64,000 bases of DNA from Silvanigrella paludirubra (GTDB lineage Bacteria > Bdellovibrionota_B > Oligoflexia > Silvanigrellales > Silvanigrellaceae): positions 375,168-439,167 of the forward strand of contig NZ_WFLM01000005.1 in NCBI RefSeq assembly GCF_009208775.1, read 5' to 3'. The notes beneath the pieces are model-generated. The model was not told where the DNA came from. It was given only the letters and a program-made list of their open reading frames with translations, and made no database searches. Both the position numbers and the translations under genes were made by a program. The first letter of the stretch is position 1. The number at the start of each line of letters is the position of its first letter. Below are positions 28,210 to 39,116 of the stretch, piece by piece.

Positions 28210-28776
28210 ATGAGTATGTATTATCAAAATAGAGTCGTCGGTTATTTTTCATCAATTGCTATTGCAAATAATTTTGATGTCGAAATTTTTGTTGGTAAAA
28301 GCCAAGGCATAGAAGTAAAAAGTAAAGGCAGTTTTTTATCTAAAATCATTACAGAAGTAAACTCCTTTGGAAAACTTTATATTCATATGGAAGAAGGCTT
28401 TAACTGTCCTAACAGAGTACATATTATAATTCACACTCATATATTAAATTCATTATATATTAGAGACAGCGTTCATGCAAGCGTTTTGAATATTAAAGGC
28501 GGACATTTTAGTTTTGAAGGTACCGATTCCAGTCAATCAAATTTAATTGGATCTGTAGATAATTTTAAAGTGGTAGCCTTTGGATCTGCAAAATTAAATG
28601 CAGTTGAATTAGAAGCTAAAACAGCTTCTGTTTCCTGCAACCATTCTTCACAGGTACGTTTATTTGCACAAGATTCCATTGCTGGTGCAGCTTATGGAAA
28701 TTGCAATGTGCACTATAAAGGCAATCCTGCAATTCAAGTTTTTAACTCGGGACAATCTTTTATTTCTGCGATTTAA
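28210..28776 (+). CDS. DUF2807 (GIN domain) protein, putative adhesin-like beta-helix
   Basis: A 188-residue protein of the DUF2807 family. After FSSIAIANNFDVEIFVG, repeated short beta strands (LYIRDSVHASVLNIKGG, FKVVAFGSAKLNAVELEAK, VRLFAQDSIAGAAYGNCNVHYKGNP) form the parallel stack typical of GIN domains. Most members carry a lipoprotein or signal peptide, but none is visible here, so it is either cytoplasmic or the start is wrong. Stop codons of this gene and the convergent flavoprotein gene overlap by 4 bp. Function unknown. Confidence 0.72.
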   Translation: MSMYYQNRVVGYFSSIAIANNFDVEIFVGKSQGIEVKSKGSFLSKIITEVNSFGKLYIHMEEGFNCPNRVHIIIHTHILNSLYIRDSVHASVLNIKGGHFSFEGTDSSQSNLIGSVDNFKVVAFGSAKLNAVELEAKTASVSCNHSSQVRLFAQDSIAGAAYGNCNVHYKGNPAIQVFNSGQSFISAI

Positions 28777-30650
28777 ACTTTTTTACTAAATTCATCAACA
28801 GCTCGATAAGCCATATCTATAGCTGTATGAGTAAAAGGAATCCACGAAGAATCCGAGTTCGCAATTGTTATGTTACCAACTGGTGCGCGAGCTATTTCGA
28901 TTATTTTGTTACTTTCATTTAAATTATCGTATAATGAATTAAAAGTATAAGAATAACCGTGCGACCAACGGTTTATTGTTATACCTAATATATCTTTTTT
29001 ATGATTAAATCCTGCTGCTCCAAACATTCTTTGTAATTGATTTCGGATATCTTTTTCTAATTCAGAAAATGGAGTAGATAATAACTTATAACGACCAATT
29101 CTTGATTTACTTCTTGCATCTAAATTAGGATCTATTACTGTTGGTACATGAACCAAATGAACACAAATAGGTTCATTTGGATTTTGTGAATGCTTATAGT
29201 TTCCAATATTAACAGGATAATCTAATTTAACTCTTGAGTAAGGCATTTTTGGCACATAAATTTCATGCACACCAAGTTTATAAAATGAATTCCAATTTTT
29301 AATAATCACTTTGCTATAGACAATACAAGCTTTAACATTTGCTGAAAGTGATTTTTTTTGTTCTTGTGACATATCACTTAAAATATGAGGAATCATCATA
29401 TTATAACCTGCCATTACAGTATGCTTTGCCTGTACTTTATGAAGTTTTCCTTTTTTATCTAAGTAACCAATATTAACATTAGAATAAGGATCTGTAACGT
29501 TAACAACAGTGCTATTTAATCTTATTTTTACTAAATTATTTGGAATATCTAGCTTTGAATAATCAAATTTAGAAAGCACAATATCTTTCATTGAAATGCC
29601 AGGTGCTACTGCTGGGATCATTTTTCTAACTAGAAGTCTTGCAATTGAAGCATTTCCATCAGGAAAATGATAAATATAAGGGTCTTCAAATTCTGCTTTT
29701 CCCGGCCCTGCAAGTGGCGGTAAACTAAGACCATCTAAACCAGGTAATCCAAGAGTTCTTGCATCTAAAGCAGAAATGCCTTCAATTCCATTTGCAAAAA
29801 AATCATTACTTCTAGATTGAAAATAATGTATAGCTTTTTCACTTAACTTAACATTTTTTATTAAATAATTTTTATAACTTGTTTTTGATAAATATTCGAT
29901 ACATTCTTTAACACTTTTTCCTGGTAAATAATTAATTCTTTTTTCATGTAATGAAATTAGGCTTTCTTTATCCGAATTTGAAAGTGGAAATTCATTTATA
30001 AAATCTTTATATTTTTTCCCATTTAAATCATTTGGATCAATATCGTCTGCAACTGCTCTTCCTGGATCTCCAGAAACCATTTTATCTTGACCAAATGTTT
30101 CTTTATCAAAAAAAACACCTCTACTTAAACCCATTTTAGGATAAAAGTTTTTATTAAAACATCTACCAAGTTCATCTATATCAATTGAAATATCCTTTAA
30201 TAAAGACAACGCAACTTTACTATATAAACTTTTTGGTGATTGTAATGATTCTGTTCCACCATATGACAAAATTAGCTTTCCATTAATATTAAATTCATTT
30301 CTTTTAGCATGGCCTCCAAAGTCATCATGATTATCTAAAATTAAAATTTTTGATTTTAAGCCAAACTTTAATTGATAAAATCTTGCAGCTGCAAGACCAC
30401 TAATACCAGCACCAACTACGACGAGATCATATTTTTCTTCCGTTGCTAGGTCTTGAATAGAATATTTAAAACCATCCCTTCCTAATTTATGAGCATTCTC
30501 AAACGAACCTGGATGATTTCCTCTTAAACCAGTTAAAGAAGGAGGATAATAAGTCGAATTTTCTGCCGCATTTAAGATATCAATAGGACTTAATCCTGCA
30601 ACAACACCAATCGAAACTCCATTAAGAAAATCACGTCTTGTAATGCTCAT
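28773..30650 (-). CDS. Spermidine dehydrogenase-like FAD oxidoreductase, Tat-exported
   Basis: A 625-residue flavoprotein. The N-terminus MSITRRDFLNGVSIGVVAGL is a twin-arginine signal, so a folded enzyme is exported to the periplasm. The FAD-binding motif is DLVVVGAGISGLAAARFYQ. The sequences YYPPSLTGLRGNHPGSFE before it and FGGHAKRNEF after it match the bacterial spermidine dehydrogenase family (NAD(P)-binding protein group). Such enzymes oxidise polyamines; the acceptor and substrate here are unproven. It stands alone on its strand. Confidence 0.78.
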   Translation of the reverse strand: MSITRRDFLNGVSIGVVAGLSPIDILNAAENSTYYPPSLTGLRGNHPGSFENAHKLGRDGFKYSIQDLATEEKYDLVVVGAGISGLAAARFYQLKFGLKSKILILDNHDDFGGHAKRNEFNINGKLILSYGGTESLQSPKSLYSKVALSLLKDISIDIDELGRCFNKNFYPKMGLSRGVFFDKETFGQDKMVSGDPGRAVADDIDPNDLNGKKYKDFINEFPLSNSDKESLISLHEKRINYLPGKSVKECIEYLSKTSYKNYLIKNVKLSEKAIHYFQSRSNDFFANGIEGISALDARTLGLPGLDGLSLPPLAGPGKAEFEDPYIYHFPDGNASIARLLVRKMIPAVAPGISMKDIVLSKFDYSKLDIPNNLVKIRLNSTVVNVTDPYSNVNIGYLDKKGKLHKVQAKHTVMAGYNMMIPHILSDMSQEQKKSLSANVKACIVYSKVIIKNWNSFYKLGVHEIYVPKMPYSRVKLDYPVNIGNYKHSQNPNEPICVHLVHVPTVIDPNLDARSKSRIGRYKLLSTPFSELEKDIRNQLQRMFGAAGFNHKKDILGITINRWSHGYSYTFNSLYDNLNESNKIIEIARAPVGNITIANSDSSWIPFTHTAIDMAYRAVDEFSKKV

Positions 30651-30993
30651 TTGGAATCCTTTCGTTTAAGTTAGCTACTTATATTTAGTAAAATTTATCC
30701 ATACTGTCAAAATTATTAGCATAATTAAGAATATAGGATTATGGTAAGTTTCATTATTTTTAATTAAATTTAAACATATTATATAAGTTAATTAATTTCT
30801 GAATTAGAACAAATATTAAATTTTATATTAATATCTAAAATATTTATTCTACTTTTTTAATGATAATAATTGCAATTATCTTTTTAAAATAAAACATTTA
30901 TAACTTTATTTTTTAAATATTTTAATTTATAAAAATTATTGCTGCAGTTTTTAAATTAAATTTTAGTCTATTTTCTTAAAGGATGATTTATAA
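30651..30993. other. AT-rich intergenic region
   Basis: About 340 bp between divergent genes. No coding frame. A TTAAAGGATGATT ribosome site belongs to the gene at 30994. I see no structured RNA. Confidence 0.5.
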
Positions 30994-31533
30994 ATGAAAA
31001 AAATATTTACCAAATGTCTTTTTATTATATTGTTTTTTTATCCGATAGAATTATATGCACAATTTATATTATCAATTTTAAATAAGTCGGATACATATTT
31101 GGATATTGTTCATCCAGAAGAAAATGTATTTGTTACAAACTTATTCAGAGGTTCAACTCCCATAATCGAAATAAAAAACACATCTTATTTACTAAGAGAC
31201 GAATTTTTTAATATTCAAAATGATAATTCATTTTATATTGATCAAAAAAAATATAAAGTAAATATATTTTACTCTTCAAATAACGAATGCTCATGGATTC
31301 ACACTTTTGGATATATAAAAAAACCACACGGCTTTGGTCTAACCATTTATATAAATGACAAAGAAAGTGGAACAATTTGTGCAAATAAATACAGTATACT
31401 TGACTATCAAGTAAATTCTACTTTAGAATTTTACAAGACAAGTGAAAATAAAAAATCACTTAAATTTTCAAATGTAGGCTGGTGGGAAAATAATACAGTA
31501 TATCCAACAAGCATTGAAATAAATTTAGATTAA
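30994..31533 (+). CDS. Exported hypothetical protein
   Basis: A 179-residue protein with a clear signal peptide (about residues 1-22, ending LYAQ). The mature part is beta-rich and aromatic, with no family I recognise. It contains two cysteines (ECSW, TICANKY) that could form a disulphide. AAAGGATGA precedes the ATG. A second small exported protein is encoded 110 bp downstream. Confidence 0.7.
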   Translation: MKKIFTKCLFIILFFYPIELYAQFILSILNKSDTYLDIVHPEENVFVTNLFRGSTPIIEIKNTSYLLRDEFFNIQNDNSFYIDQKKYKVNIFYSSNNECSWIHTFGYIKKPHGFGLTIYINDKESGTICANKYSILDYQVNSTLEFYKTSENKKSLKFSNVGWWENNTVYPTSIEINLD

Positions 31534-31645
31534 AAAAATCATTCATAAAAATTCTTAAATAAATACATTTGAAATTATAAGACTAATCTATATATTAAAA
31601 TAGTTGTTAAGATTATAATTCATAATATTTATGAAAGGTATTTAA

Positions 31646-32143
31646 ATGATTCAGAAATTATTTTCTATCATCCCAAAAATAATATTTATTCTTTCACCAT
31701 TAGTTGTTATTCATACAGTAGCAAATGCTTTGAGTAAATCAGATGAAAATTCCATTAATAATGTAATTATTAGTTATATGAAAGGCTGGAATGAGAATAA
31801 TGCAGATAAATTTTCTGAATCTTTTTCATCTGACGCTGAGTTTGTTAATATCTTTGGCCAAAGATTTATAGGTAAAAAAGCTGTTAGGGACAGACATGAA
31901 GTTGTTTTAAACACTTTTTTAAAAAATACTAAACTAGAAGCAACTCAAATAGACTTAAAAGAAATAAAAAGCTCAAATGTAGTAATTGGACATATTAATT
32001 GGAAAATTATTGAGCCACATAATAAACAAGACGCTGAAAAAGTAGATTCACAAATTAAATATGGAATTTTTACACAAGTTTTTGTTAAAGAAAATGGCAA
32101 ATGGCTTATAGTAGCTTCACAAAACACTCTTAAAAAAGACTAA
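31646..32143 (+). CDS. Exported NTF2-like protein, SgcJ/EcaC family
   Basis: A 165-residue protein. After a signal peptide ending near VANALS, the rest is a cone-shaped NTF2/SnoaL-like fold: ENSINNVIISYMKGWNENNADKFSESFSSDAEFVNIFG, then GKKAVRDRHE, FTQVFVKENGKWLIVASQNT. The SgcJ/EcaC group binds small hydrophobic ligands or acts as a structural domain; no catalytic residues stand out. GAAAGG upstream of the ATG. It ends 3 bp before the convergent truB stop. Confidence 0.75.
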   Translation: MIQKLFSIIPKIIFILSPLVVIHTVANALSKSDENSINNVIISYMKGWNENNADKFSESFSSDAEFVNIFGQRFIGKKAVRDRHEVVLNTFLKNTKLEATQIDLKEIKSSNVVIGHINWKIIEPHNKQDAEKVDSQIKYGIFTQVFVKENGKWLIVASQNTLKKD

Positions 32144-32146
32144 AGT

Positions 32147-33142
32147 CTAATTAATTTTTTTCTTAGGCATAATTTTAAATACATTGTTTACTTGAATATA
32201 TTCAATATCAGAATAAAACATAAATTCAAAATTTTGAATAGATACAAATATTTTATTATATGAACTTCCATTACGTAAAGAATTTAAATCTAATTTGCCT
32301 TCTAATACATCAGCTGAAACAAATATTACATTTCCAGAAGATAATTGTTTATGATACTCTTCATTTAAAACTACTTTAGGAATATTTGGTAACATTTCTT
32401 CTGGTGAAATCATTTTTTCAATAATTTGATCTGAAGAAATTTTACTATCTAATGAAAACACGATTGCATTTTCTACTGACCAAGGCTCAACATATTCTCT
32501 ACGTAGTTGAGTACAATGCCCCACAGTTCCAATTGACTTTGAAATATCTCTAGCAAGAGATCGAACATAAGTTCCTTTGCCACAAAGTACTCTAAGTGTT
32601 ATTGATTTAGCTTTTAAATCGAAAGATACAATATTAATTTTTTCAATTTGAATAATTCTTTTTTTTGTTTCGATGGAATCGGGGAGTTTACCAGTAGCCC
32701 TCATATATTCATATAAAGGTCTTCCGTTCATTTTCAATGCGCTATAAACAGGAGGAACTTGTTCAATATTACCTATAAATTGGTAAAGATTTTCTTGTAT
32801 TTTTTCATTAAATTGTTCTGGTACCGCTTCTTCATTTATTACTCTGCCTGAATAATCTAAAGTATCTGTCTCGGTTCCTAATGATATTGTAAATAAATAT
32901 TGTTTTTTTCCATCCATTATTTCGTCAGATAATCGAGTGGCACCACCAATTAAAACTGGAAGTAATCCAGTGGCAAAGGGATCAAGTGTTCCTAAATGAC
33001 CGACCTTATCAATATTTAATATTTTTCTCATTGCAGAAACAATCTTGTGGCTATTAATTTCAGCTGCTTTATCAATCAAAACAAGGCCGCACAAATTTTT
33101 TTTATTTGTGCCCTTATTCTCTATATTTTTAGTTACATTCAT
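32147..33142 (-). CDS. truB: tRNA pseudouridine(55) synthase
   Basis: Makes pseudouridine 55 in the T-loop of tRNAs. The catalytic aspartate is in KVGHLGTLDPFATGLLPV and the second motif is LRVLCGKGTYVRSLARDIS. The N-terminus (GLVLIDKAAEINSH) is the usual TruB start, though the usual PxGxTS is EINSH here. 331 residues includes an additional C-terminal domain. It is last in the rimP-nusA-ylxQ-infB-rbfA-truB cluster, 8 bp after rbfA. Confidence 0.94.
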   Translation of the reverse strand: MNVTKNIENKGTNKKNLCGLVLIDKAAEINSHKIVSAMRKILNIDKVGHLGTLDPFATGLLPVLIGGATRLSDEIMDGKKQYLFTISLGTETDTLDYSGRVINEEAVPEQFNEKIQENLYQFIGNIEQVPPVYSALKMNGRPLYEYMRATGKLPDSIETKKRIIQIEKINIVSFDLKAKSITLRVLCGKGTYVRSLARDISKSIGTVGHCTQLRREYVEPWSVENAIVFSLDSKISSDQIIEKMISPEEMLPNIPKVVLNEEYHKQLSSGNVIFVSADVLEGKLDLNSLRNGSSYNKIFVSIQNFEFMFYSDIEYIQVNNVFKIMPKKKIN

Positions 33143-33150
33143 TTGATTAC

Positions 33151-33576
33151 TTATTTATGATTAGAGTTTTTTTCATCTGATGGAAAATCATTGTCATTAG
33201 AATTATTTCGACTTTTTTCGTCTTCTCGTAATTCATCACTTACTTTAGAAATGAGAGCTCCCATTTTAACAGAATACTCAATGCTATCATCATAATGAAA
33301 AATCACTGCAGGTGTATAACGAACAAGTAAAGCTTTTCCAAGCTCGCGTCTGATATATCCAGATGCTTGTTTTAATCCTTTTTCTGCTTCTTGGCGTTTT
33401 TGTTTTTCGCCAAGAACAGAAAAATAGACTTTTGCAATCTGAAGATCGGGAGACATTTTTACTGAATTTAAAGTAATGCCACGCACTCTAGGATCGGATA
33501 TTTCTCCACGAACAAGCATTAAAGCAATGTGCTCACGAATTTGCTCCGCAAGTTGTAACATACGTTTAGTAGCCAT
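33151..33576 (-). CDS. rbfA: Ribosome-binding factor A
   Basis: Small KH-type factor that helps mature the 30S subunit and process 16S RNA. The family pattern is visible in LAEQIREHIALMLVRGEISDPRV, KVYFSVLG and SGYIRRELGKALLVRYTPAVIFHYDDSIE. A charged tail of about 25 residues follows (SRNNSNDNDFPSDEKN), longer than in E. coli. Ribosome site GAGGATTTC. Between infB and truB. Confidence 0.93.
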   Translation of the reverse strand: MATKRMLQLAEQIREHIALMLVRGEISDPRVRGITLNSVKMSPDLQIAKVYFSVLGEKQKRQEAEKGLKQASGYIRRELGKALLVRYTPAVIFHYDDSIEYSVKMGALISKVSDELREDEKSRNNSNDNDFPSDEKNSNHK

Positions 33577-33590
33577 GAAATCCTCTTACC

Positions 33591-36500
33591 TTAATTTAAT
33601 GTTGCCGCAATTTCTTCGACAATAAAGGCCTCAAGAATATCACCAACCTTAATATCGTTATAATTTTCAACACCAATACCGCACTCAAAGCCTTGCGCAA
33701 CTTCTTTCGCATCATCTTTAAAGCGTTTTAGTGAACCAATACGTCCTGTATAAATAACCACACCATCACGAACTATACGAACGTGAGAGTTACGAACTAC
33801 TTTACCATCTGAGATCATGCTACCCGCAATAACTCCCACTTTTGGAACTGAGAAGGTATTACGTACTTCTGCATGACCAATCACTTTGTCTTGTTTGATA
33901 GGAGCAAGAGTTCCCACCATAGCAGCTTGAACAGCTTCAATAAGTTCATAAATAATGCTGTAGCATTGAATCTTAATGCCACCTTGTTCAGCTACTTGAG
34001 CAGCAACACGATCAGGGCGTACATTAAAGCCAAGTATTAAAGCATTAGAAGCTTTTGCAAGAATAACATCTGTTTCTGTTATGCCACCAACAGCGGCATG
34101 AAGAATTTTTGTTTTTACTTTAGGAGTATCTAATTTTAATAAGGAAGCGCGAATGGCTTCTGCAGAACCGTGAGTATCTGCTTTAATAATAATAGAAACT
34201 TCTTGAGCTTTGTCATCTGTACCAGACATCATAGCAAGCAACTCATCCATTGAGGAAGCACGCTGGCTTGAGAGATCTTTTTGGCGTTGTTTTTCAATAC
34301 GGTAAGCAACAGCTTCTTTCGCAATCGCATCACTGACAACGCAGTTAAATTGATCTCCAGACGCAGGTACATCACTTAAACCGATAATTTCTACAGGTGT
34401 AGCAGGCTCTGCAACTGTAATTTTATTGCCACTTGCATCGTTCATTGCACGAACACGACCCATAGAAGTACCAACAACAATAAAGTCTTGTTGTTTTAAA
34501 CTACCTTTTGTTACGATAACAGTAGCAACAGGGCCTCTTGCTTTGTCTAATTTAGCTTCAATTACAATACCTTCTGCAAGTGTATCTTTAGAAGCTTTTA
34601 GATCAAGAACTTCAGCTTGAAGTAAAATGGATTCAATTAAATCATTTAAACCTTGGTGTGTCTTAGCAGAAACTTGAACAAAAATGGATTCTCCACCCCA
34701 TTCCTCAGGCATAACGCCTTGCTCAGATAATTCACGATTGATGCGGTCTAAATTAGCTCCCGGTTTGTCAATTTTGTTAATTGCAACAATGATAGGAACT
34801 CCAGCGGCTTTTGCGTGCGCAATCGCTTCCGAAGTTTGCGGCATAACACCGTCATCGGCAGCAACCACTAAAACAACAATATCTGTAACTTGAGCTCCAC
34901 GAGCACGCATTGCCGTAAAGGCTTCGTGACCAGGAGTATCAAGGAACGTTAATTTTTGTCCTTTATAATCAATTTGATACGCACCAATATGTTGTGTAAT
35001 TCCACCTGCTTCTTTTGCGGCTACATTCGCAGAACGAATGGCATCTAGAAGTGATGTTTTACCATGGTCAACGTGACCCATAATTGTGATAATTGGCGGT
35101 CTAGATACTGTGTTTGTATCATCATTTTTAACTGTTTTACGAGATAAAATGTCACCAATAGAAATACTTGAACTTTGAGTTTCAAAACCAAATTCTTGCG
35201 CTACAAATGTAGCTGTATCAAGATCAAGTTGTTGATTTATTGTTGCAGACATTCCAAGCTTCATTAAAACCTTAATTACAGCGCTTGCTTTTTGGCTAAG
35301 TTCACCAGCAAGATCGTTTACTGTAATAGATTCGTCAACTCTGACGATTTTTTTGGAAGCTTTAGTTGGATTTGCTGCTTCTGTCTTTTTAATTTCTTTT
35401 TTCTTAAATGATTGAGAGGTTTTTTTACGATTCGGAATCATTGTACGAACAACAACAGCCTGATCTTCGCCACCTTCAACTTCTGTATATATGTCTAAAT
35501 CTTCTTCAGTTTCTTCGAGACGACGCGCATTTTTAGCTCGAATGCGACGAGCATCTTCTTCTTCGCTAATTCTACGTTTTTCTCTATCTTTATCTTTATC
35601 ACGATCTTTAAGACGTGAAGGAACATCTTTTGTTGGAGTTGTTGGAGCAGCATCTGCGCCCATTACAAAAGGACGGCTACCTGGTGCAGCTGCTCCTCCT
35701 GGACGCGGAGAAAATCCGCCTCTATCACCACCAAAACCTTGTCCTGCTGGACGAGGAGCACCCGCTCCGCCAGCTCCAGCTCCTGTACGGAAAGAACCTT
35801 GACCAGAAGCATTATCACGAGCTCCGCCAAAACCTCCACCTTGCGGACGGCCTTGACCACCACCAGATGCACCCATACCAGGACGGCCACCTTGACCACC
35901 TCCAGTTGAGCTTCCTTGGTAACGGGAATCACGAGATCCGCCGCCGAAACCTTGTCCTTGTGGGGATCTTCCGGAGTCGCGACCACTTCCTCCCGCTCCA
36001 CTACGAGGAGCATTGTTATCGTCTCTACGATAAGAGTTTTGTGCATTAAAACTTGCTGTCGTGTAGCTTTGTGGCTTCGAAGCAGGTTGTGGAACTGGAG
36101 CTGGTTCTGCCTTTCTAACAATCACAGCACCGCCATCCATTTTTGGGGCAGGGCTTGTTGATTTATTATTTTGTGCGTTAGCTCCAACTGTGGAAGCAGG
36201 GCGTACAACTTGGGCAGAATTTGAAGAACTTGGGGAATTGGTGGTTTGCACGTTATTGATCTCGTCACTCTCTTGAGAGCGCATAGCTGATGCACCTACT
36301 TCGGAGCCCTTTGGCGTATCGCTAAATACGCCATTAGTTCTTCCGGCGCTTGCCTCTTGAGCTTGAGCAGAAGCAGCTGTTGTCTCTCTGGAATCTTGGG
36401 TTGTTGATTGAATTCCTGCACCTGCAGGAGTTTTTAAAACTTTTTGATGATGTGTGGAATCGGAAGCGCCCTCTTCAGAGTCTTCTTCTATGCGATGCTT

Positions 36501-36902
36501 TGGCTCTTCTTTTTTTGCTTTTAGCGAATTTGTAGATGAACTTTCGTCATCATGCGCTTTTGCAGAAGAAGCGGAAGCTTTTTTTATAATTGTTGTTTTT
36601 TTTGTAGTTTGCTCATTTAATTGCATGTCATCATTACTTTTTGGAGCAACATCTTCATGGGAATCCGAAGAAACTTCTACTTTTCTACGAATAATGAGTT
36701 TACTAGCTGCAGCCTTTTGTGCAGCTTCTTTTTCAGGGTTTTTACCTGATCGATGAAATGCACGCAACTTTGCAGCCTCTGTTTCAGAGATTGCATTGAA
36801 GTGGTTTTTTACTTGGATCCCGAGTTCTTGGAGCTTAATAATGGCTGCCTTGGTCTCAATTCCCAACTCTTTAGCCAAATCAAGTACTCTAATGCGACTC
36901 AT
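33591..36902 (-). CDS. infB: Translation initiation factor IF-2
   Basis: GTPase that places initiator tRNA on the 30S subunit. At 1103 residues it is long. An IF2_N domain opens ([15 protein letters not shown]), then about 450 residues of low-complexity sequence, acidic/Ser-rich and then strongly Gly/Arg/Pro-rich (about residues 285-430), a second IF2_N domain, and the GTPase domain: [12 protein letters not shown] near residue 607, [14 protein letters not shown], followed by domains II-IV. An upstream TTG gives one extra residue; ATG at 36902 has GGGAG. The Gly-rich part is distinctly GC-richer than the genome, producing long spurious frames on both strands. Confidence 0.95.
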   Translation of the reverse strand: MSRIRVLDLAKELGIETKAAIIKLQELGIQVKNHFNAISETEAAKLRAFHRSGKNPEKEAAQKAAASKLIIRRKVEVSSDSHEDVAPKSNDDMQLNEQTTKKTTIIKKASASSAKAHDDESSSTNSLKAKKEEPKHRIEEDSEEGASDSTHHQKVLKTPAGAGIQSTTQDSRETTAASAQAQEASAGRTNGVFSDTPKGSEVGASAMRSQESDEINNVQTTNSPSSSNSAQVVRPASTVGANAQNNKSTSPAPKMDGGAVIVRKAEPAPVPQPASKPQSYTTASFNAQNSYRRDDNNAPRSGAGGSGRDSGRSPQGQGFGGGSRDSRYQGSSTGGGQGGRPGMGASGGGQGRPQGGGFGGARDNASGQGSFRTGAGAGGAGAPRPAGQGFGGDRGGFSPRPGGAAAPGSRPFVMGADAAPTTPTKDVPSRLKDRDKDKDREKRRISEEEDARRIRAKNARRLEETEEDLDIYTEVEGGEDQAVVVRTMIPNRKKTSQSFKKKEIKKTEAANPTKASKKIVRVDESITVNDLAGELSQKASAVIKVLMKLGMSATINQQLDLDTATFVAQEFGFETQSSSISIGDILSRKTVKNDDTNTVSRPPIITIMGHVDHGKTSLLDAIRSANVAAKEAGGITQHIGAYQIDYKGQKLTFLDTPGHEAFTAMRARGAQVTDIVVLVVAADDGVMPQTSEAIAHAKAAGVPIIVAINKIDKPGANLDRINRELSEQGVMPEEWGGESIFVQVSAKTHQGLNDLIESILLQAEVLDLKASKDTLAEGIVIEAKLDKARGPVATVIVTKGSLKQQDFIVVGTSMGRVRAMNDASGNKITVAEPATPVEIIGLSDVPASGDQFNCVVSDAIAKEAVAYRIEKQRQKDLSSQRASSMDELLAMMSGTDDKAQEVSIIIKADTHGSAEAIRASLLKLDTPKVKTKILHAAVGGITETDVILAKASNALILGFNVRPDRVAAQVAEQGGIKIQCYSIIYELIEAVQAAMVGTLAPIKQDKVIGHAEVRNTFSVPKVGVIAGSMISDGKVVRNSHVRIVRDGVVIYTGRIGSLKRFKDDAKEVAQGFECGIGVENYNDIKVGDILEAFIVEEIAATLN

Positions 36903-36974
36903 CAAATGCAGCTCCCAATAATAATCATGCCAGCAAGTACGGCATAGTATAAAAAATAAGACGTGCGATTATGA

Positions 36975-37472
36975 CTATGAATTAGACATAACGGCGGACA
37001 AAACTTTAATAACTGCATCCTTGCGGCTGACAAGCATTGCTTTAACAGCTTTTTCTTTGCCAAAAAAGGATTTTCCAAGCAAAACGGAATCAGCGTTGAT
37101 TTTAATTCCAAAAACTCTACTTTTATATTTAGCAAGTAAAGTTTCACAATGGCGATAAAAACGATCACTTCCATCATTAGAAAAAATAAGAACCCTAGAA
37201 ATTCGGTTTGGGTCTTTCGATTTTTGCCGAGAACGCATAGAAACTAATCCAGCTTCTTCTGTTTGCAATAAAGTTTCAATACTTTCCAGACCACCACGGA
37301 GACTACCGCAGCGGCGAGCAAAGGCAAGCGCTTGAATCAAATTATCGTTTAATTCAATACACGGAACTTTTATAGTACCTTCAGGAGAAAAAGTCTGGAA
37401 AGACTTTTGCATTGTATGGAACAATAATTGATTTTCAGTTTCAGTTTCCAATAATCTTGGCAGTTTCAGCAT
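36975..37472 (-). CDS. Ribosomal L7Ae-family protein, YlxQ-like
   Basis: Small RNA-binding protein found between nusA and infB. The recognisable part is LIQALAFARRCGSLRGGLESIETLL, VLIFSNDGSDRFYRHCETLL and VLLGKSFFGKEKAVKAMLVSRKDAVIKVLS, the L7Ae/L30e core as in YlxQ. A start at 37472 (after GGAAAG) overlaps the nusA end by 32 bp; an ATG at 37412 is the alternative. YlxR, often joined here, is missing as a recognisable domain. Function probably K-turn RNA binding; inferred. Confidence 0.7.
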   Translation of the reverse strand: MLKLPRLLETETENQLLFHTMQKSFQTFSPEGTIKVPCIELNDNLIQALAFARRCGSLRGGLESIETLLQTEEAGLVSMRSRQKSKDPNRISRVLIFSNDGSDRFYRHCETLLAKYKSRVFGIKINADSVLLGKSFFGKEKAVKAMLVSRKDAVIKVLSAVMSNS

Positions 37473-39057
37473 GTAACTTTCCAGAAAGTTTAACAGGTAA
37501 ACCTGTTTTATAAGCAATTTCGTCTGCATTTGAACTTGCAACAGAGTTGAAATCAGCAAATCCAGCAGTATGAATAACCGCAGCAATTTGTTCAGCAACA
37601 CCTTTTAATTGCATCCAATAACGAAGACGTTCTACAGGAACATTTTTAGAATCTACTTTTTCAGGATCAAGAAGTGGCTGAGGACGTGTTTTAGCAACAA
37701 TGTCGTCAATAGCAGCTTCTGCTTCCTCAGATTCGGTAGTTTCTTCATCTATAATGGGTTCGCCTAAATGAAATTCTTCAAGATCTTCATCTGTGCTTGA
37801 CTCCGCATTTTGAGCTGCTTGAGTCGCAGCGAGTTCAGCTGCACCTTGTACAACTTGCTCAGCCTCTTCTGGAGTTAAACGAAGAAGTTTTACTAAACTA
37901 CGGTGATCCATGCGAGAAATATCTGCGGGATCTTTATAACCTTCATTCACTAAAATTTCTGCGCGCATTTCTCCTAAAGCAGGAATTTGAGCAATTACAT
38001 TTTTATACTCTTGAACGAGTTCGCGCATTTTTGATTCGGAGCGAATGTCAACTTTCCAACCTGTTAATTGAGCCGCAAGACGCACATTTTGTCCTCTTTT
38101 ACCAATGGCAAGAGATAGATGCTCATCTGGGACAACAACTTCCATAATATGGAGTCTTTCGTTCACAATTACTTTTGAAGGCTCAGATGGTGCAAGTGCA
38201 TTACACACAAAACGAGCTGGGTCACGATCGTATGGAATAATATCGATTTTTTCACCACGAAGTTCTTGAACAATTGCTTGAACACGAGCACCTTTGATAC
38301 CAACACACGCCCCAACAGGATCGATAGATGGCTCTGTACTGTACACAGCAATTTTTGAGCGGCTTCCCGGATCACGAGCCGCACTTTGAATAACCACAAT
38401 TCCTTCTGAAATTTCAGTTACTTCTTGCTCAAAAAGACGTATTAAAAGTTCAGGGTGAGCACGACTTAACATAACTTGAGGCCCACGAGTTGATTTTTTT
38501 ACATCAACCACAAAAGCAATTACTTTGTCTCTAATTTTATATTTTTCACCAGGAATTTGCTCACGAACAGGTAAAACACCTTCAGTTGGTCCAAGATCAA
38601 CAATAATGTCTGCTTTATCAAAGCGACGAACCTGACCTATAACAGTTTGGTGTTTTTTATCGCGAAATTCACGAACAACCTTTTCTTTTTCCGCTTCCAT
38701 TACTTTTTGAACGATAGCTTGTTTTGCGGCTTGCGCAGCAATACGGCCAAGCTGATCCGTAGGAAGAGGTTCACCAATTTCGTCGCCAACTTGTAAGGAA
38801 TCATCCATAACAATTGCTTCGGAAGTTGGTATTTGTTTACTTGGATTAACAAGATCTTCATCTGCCACTACTGTCCTGTAGCGAATAAGTTCTATTTCCT
38901 CAGTTTCTTCATTAAAGCGTGTTTCGAAAACGCAATCACCAAAATGTTTGCGTGCCGCTGTAAGAACGGCTTCTCTTAATGCGCCAATAAGAAGTTGACG
39001 ATCGATATTTTTCTCTTTACCTACAGTTTCGATAACACGCTTCAAATCTATTTGCAT
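37441..39057 (-). CDS. nusA: Transcription termination/antitermination factor NusA
   Basis: Binds RNA polymerase and influences pausing, termination and antitermination. Order of domains: N-terminal RNAP-binding ([27 protein letters not shown]), S1 ([19 protein letters not shown]), KH1 ([21 protein letters not shown]), KH2 ([20 protein letters not shown]), then an acidic stretch and a helix-hairpin-helix end ([14 protein letters not shown]). ATG at 39057 follows GAGGTG; a TTG at 39078 is less likely. About 538 residues. Confidence 0.95.
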   Translation of the reverse strand: MQIDLKRVIETVGKEKNIDRQLLIGALREAVLTAARKHFGDCVFETRFNEETEEIELIRYRTVVADEDLVNPSKQIPTSEAIVMDDSLQVGDEIGEPLPTDQLGRIAAQAAKQAIVQKVMEAEKEKVVREFRDKKHQTVIGQVRRFDKADIIVDLGPTEGVLPVREQIPGEKYKIRDKVIAFVVDVKKSTRGPQVMLSRAHPELLIRLFEQEVTEISEGIVVIQSAARDPGSRSKIAVYSTEPSIDPVGACVGIKGARVQAIVQELRGEKIDIIPYDRDPARFVCNALAPSEPSKVIVNERLHIMEVVVPDEHLSLAIGKRGQNVRLAAQLTGWKVDIRSESKMRELVQEYKNVIAQIPALGEMRAEILVNEGYKDPADISRMDHRSLVKLLRLTPEEAEQVVQGAAELAATQAAQNAESSTDEDLEEFHLGEPIIDEETTESEEAEAAIDDIVAKTRPQPLLDPEKVDSKNVPVERLRYWMQLKGVAEQIAAVIHTAGFADFNSVASSNADEIAYKTGLPVKLSGKLHAETAKIIGN

Positions 39058-39116
39058 TAAATGCACCTCAGAAAACAAGTCAAGAATTCAATAAATCTCA
39101 GCTCTATGAGATCCAA

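Noticed and set aside
35491-36161. Long open frames on both strands inside infB
   Set aside because: They lie in the GC-rich Gly/Arg/Pro tract of IF-2, where stops are rare in every frame; the text is repetitive and has no ribosome site.
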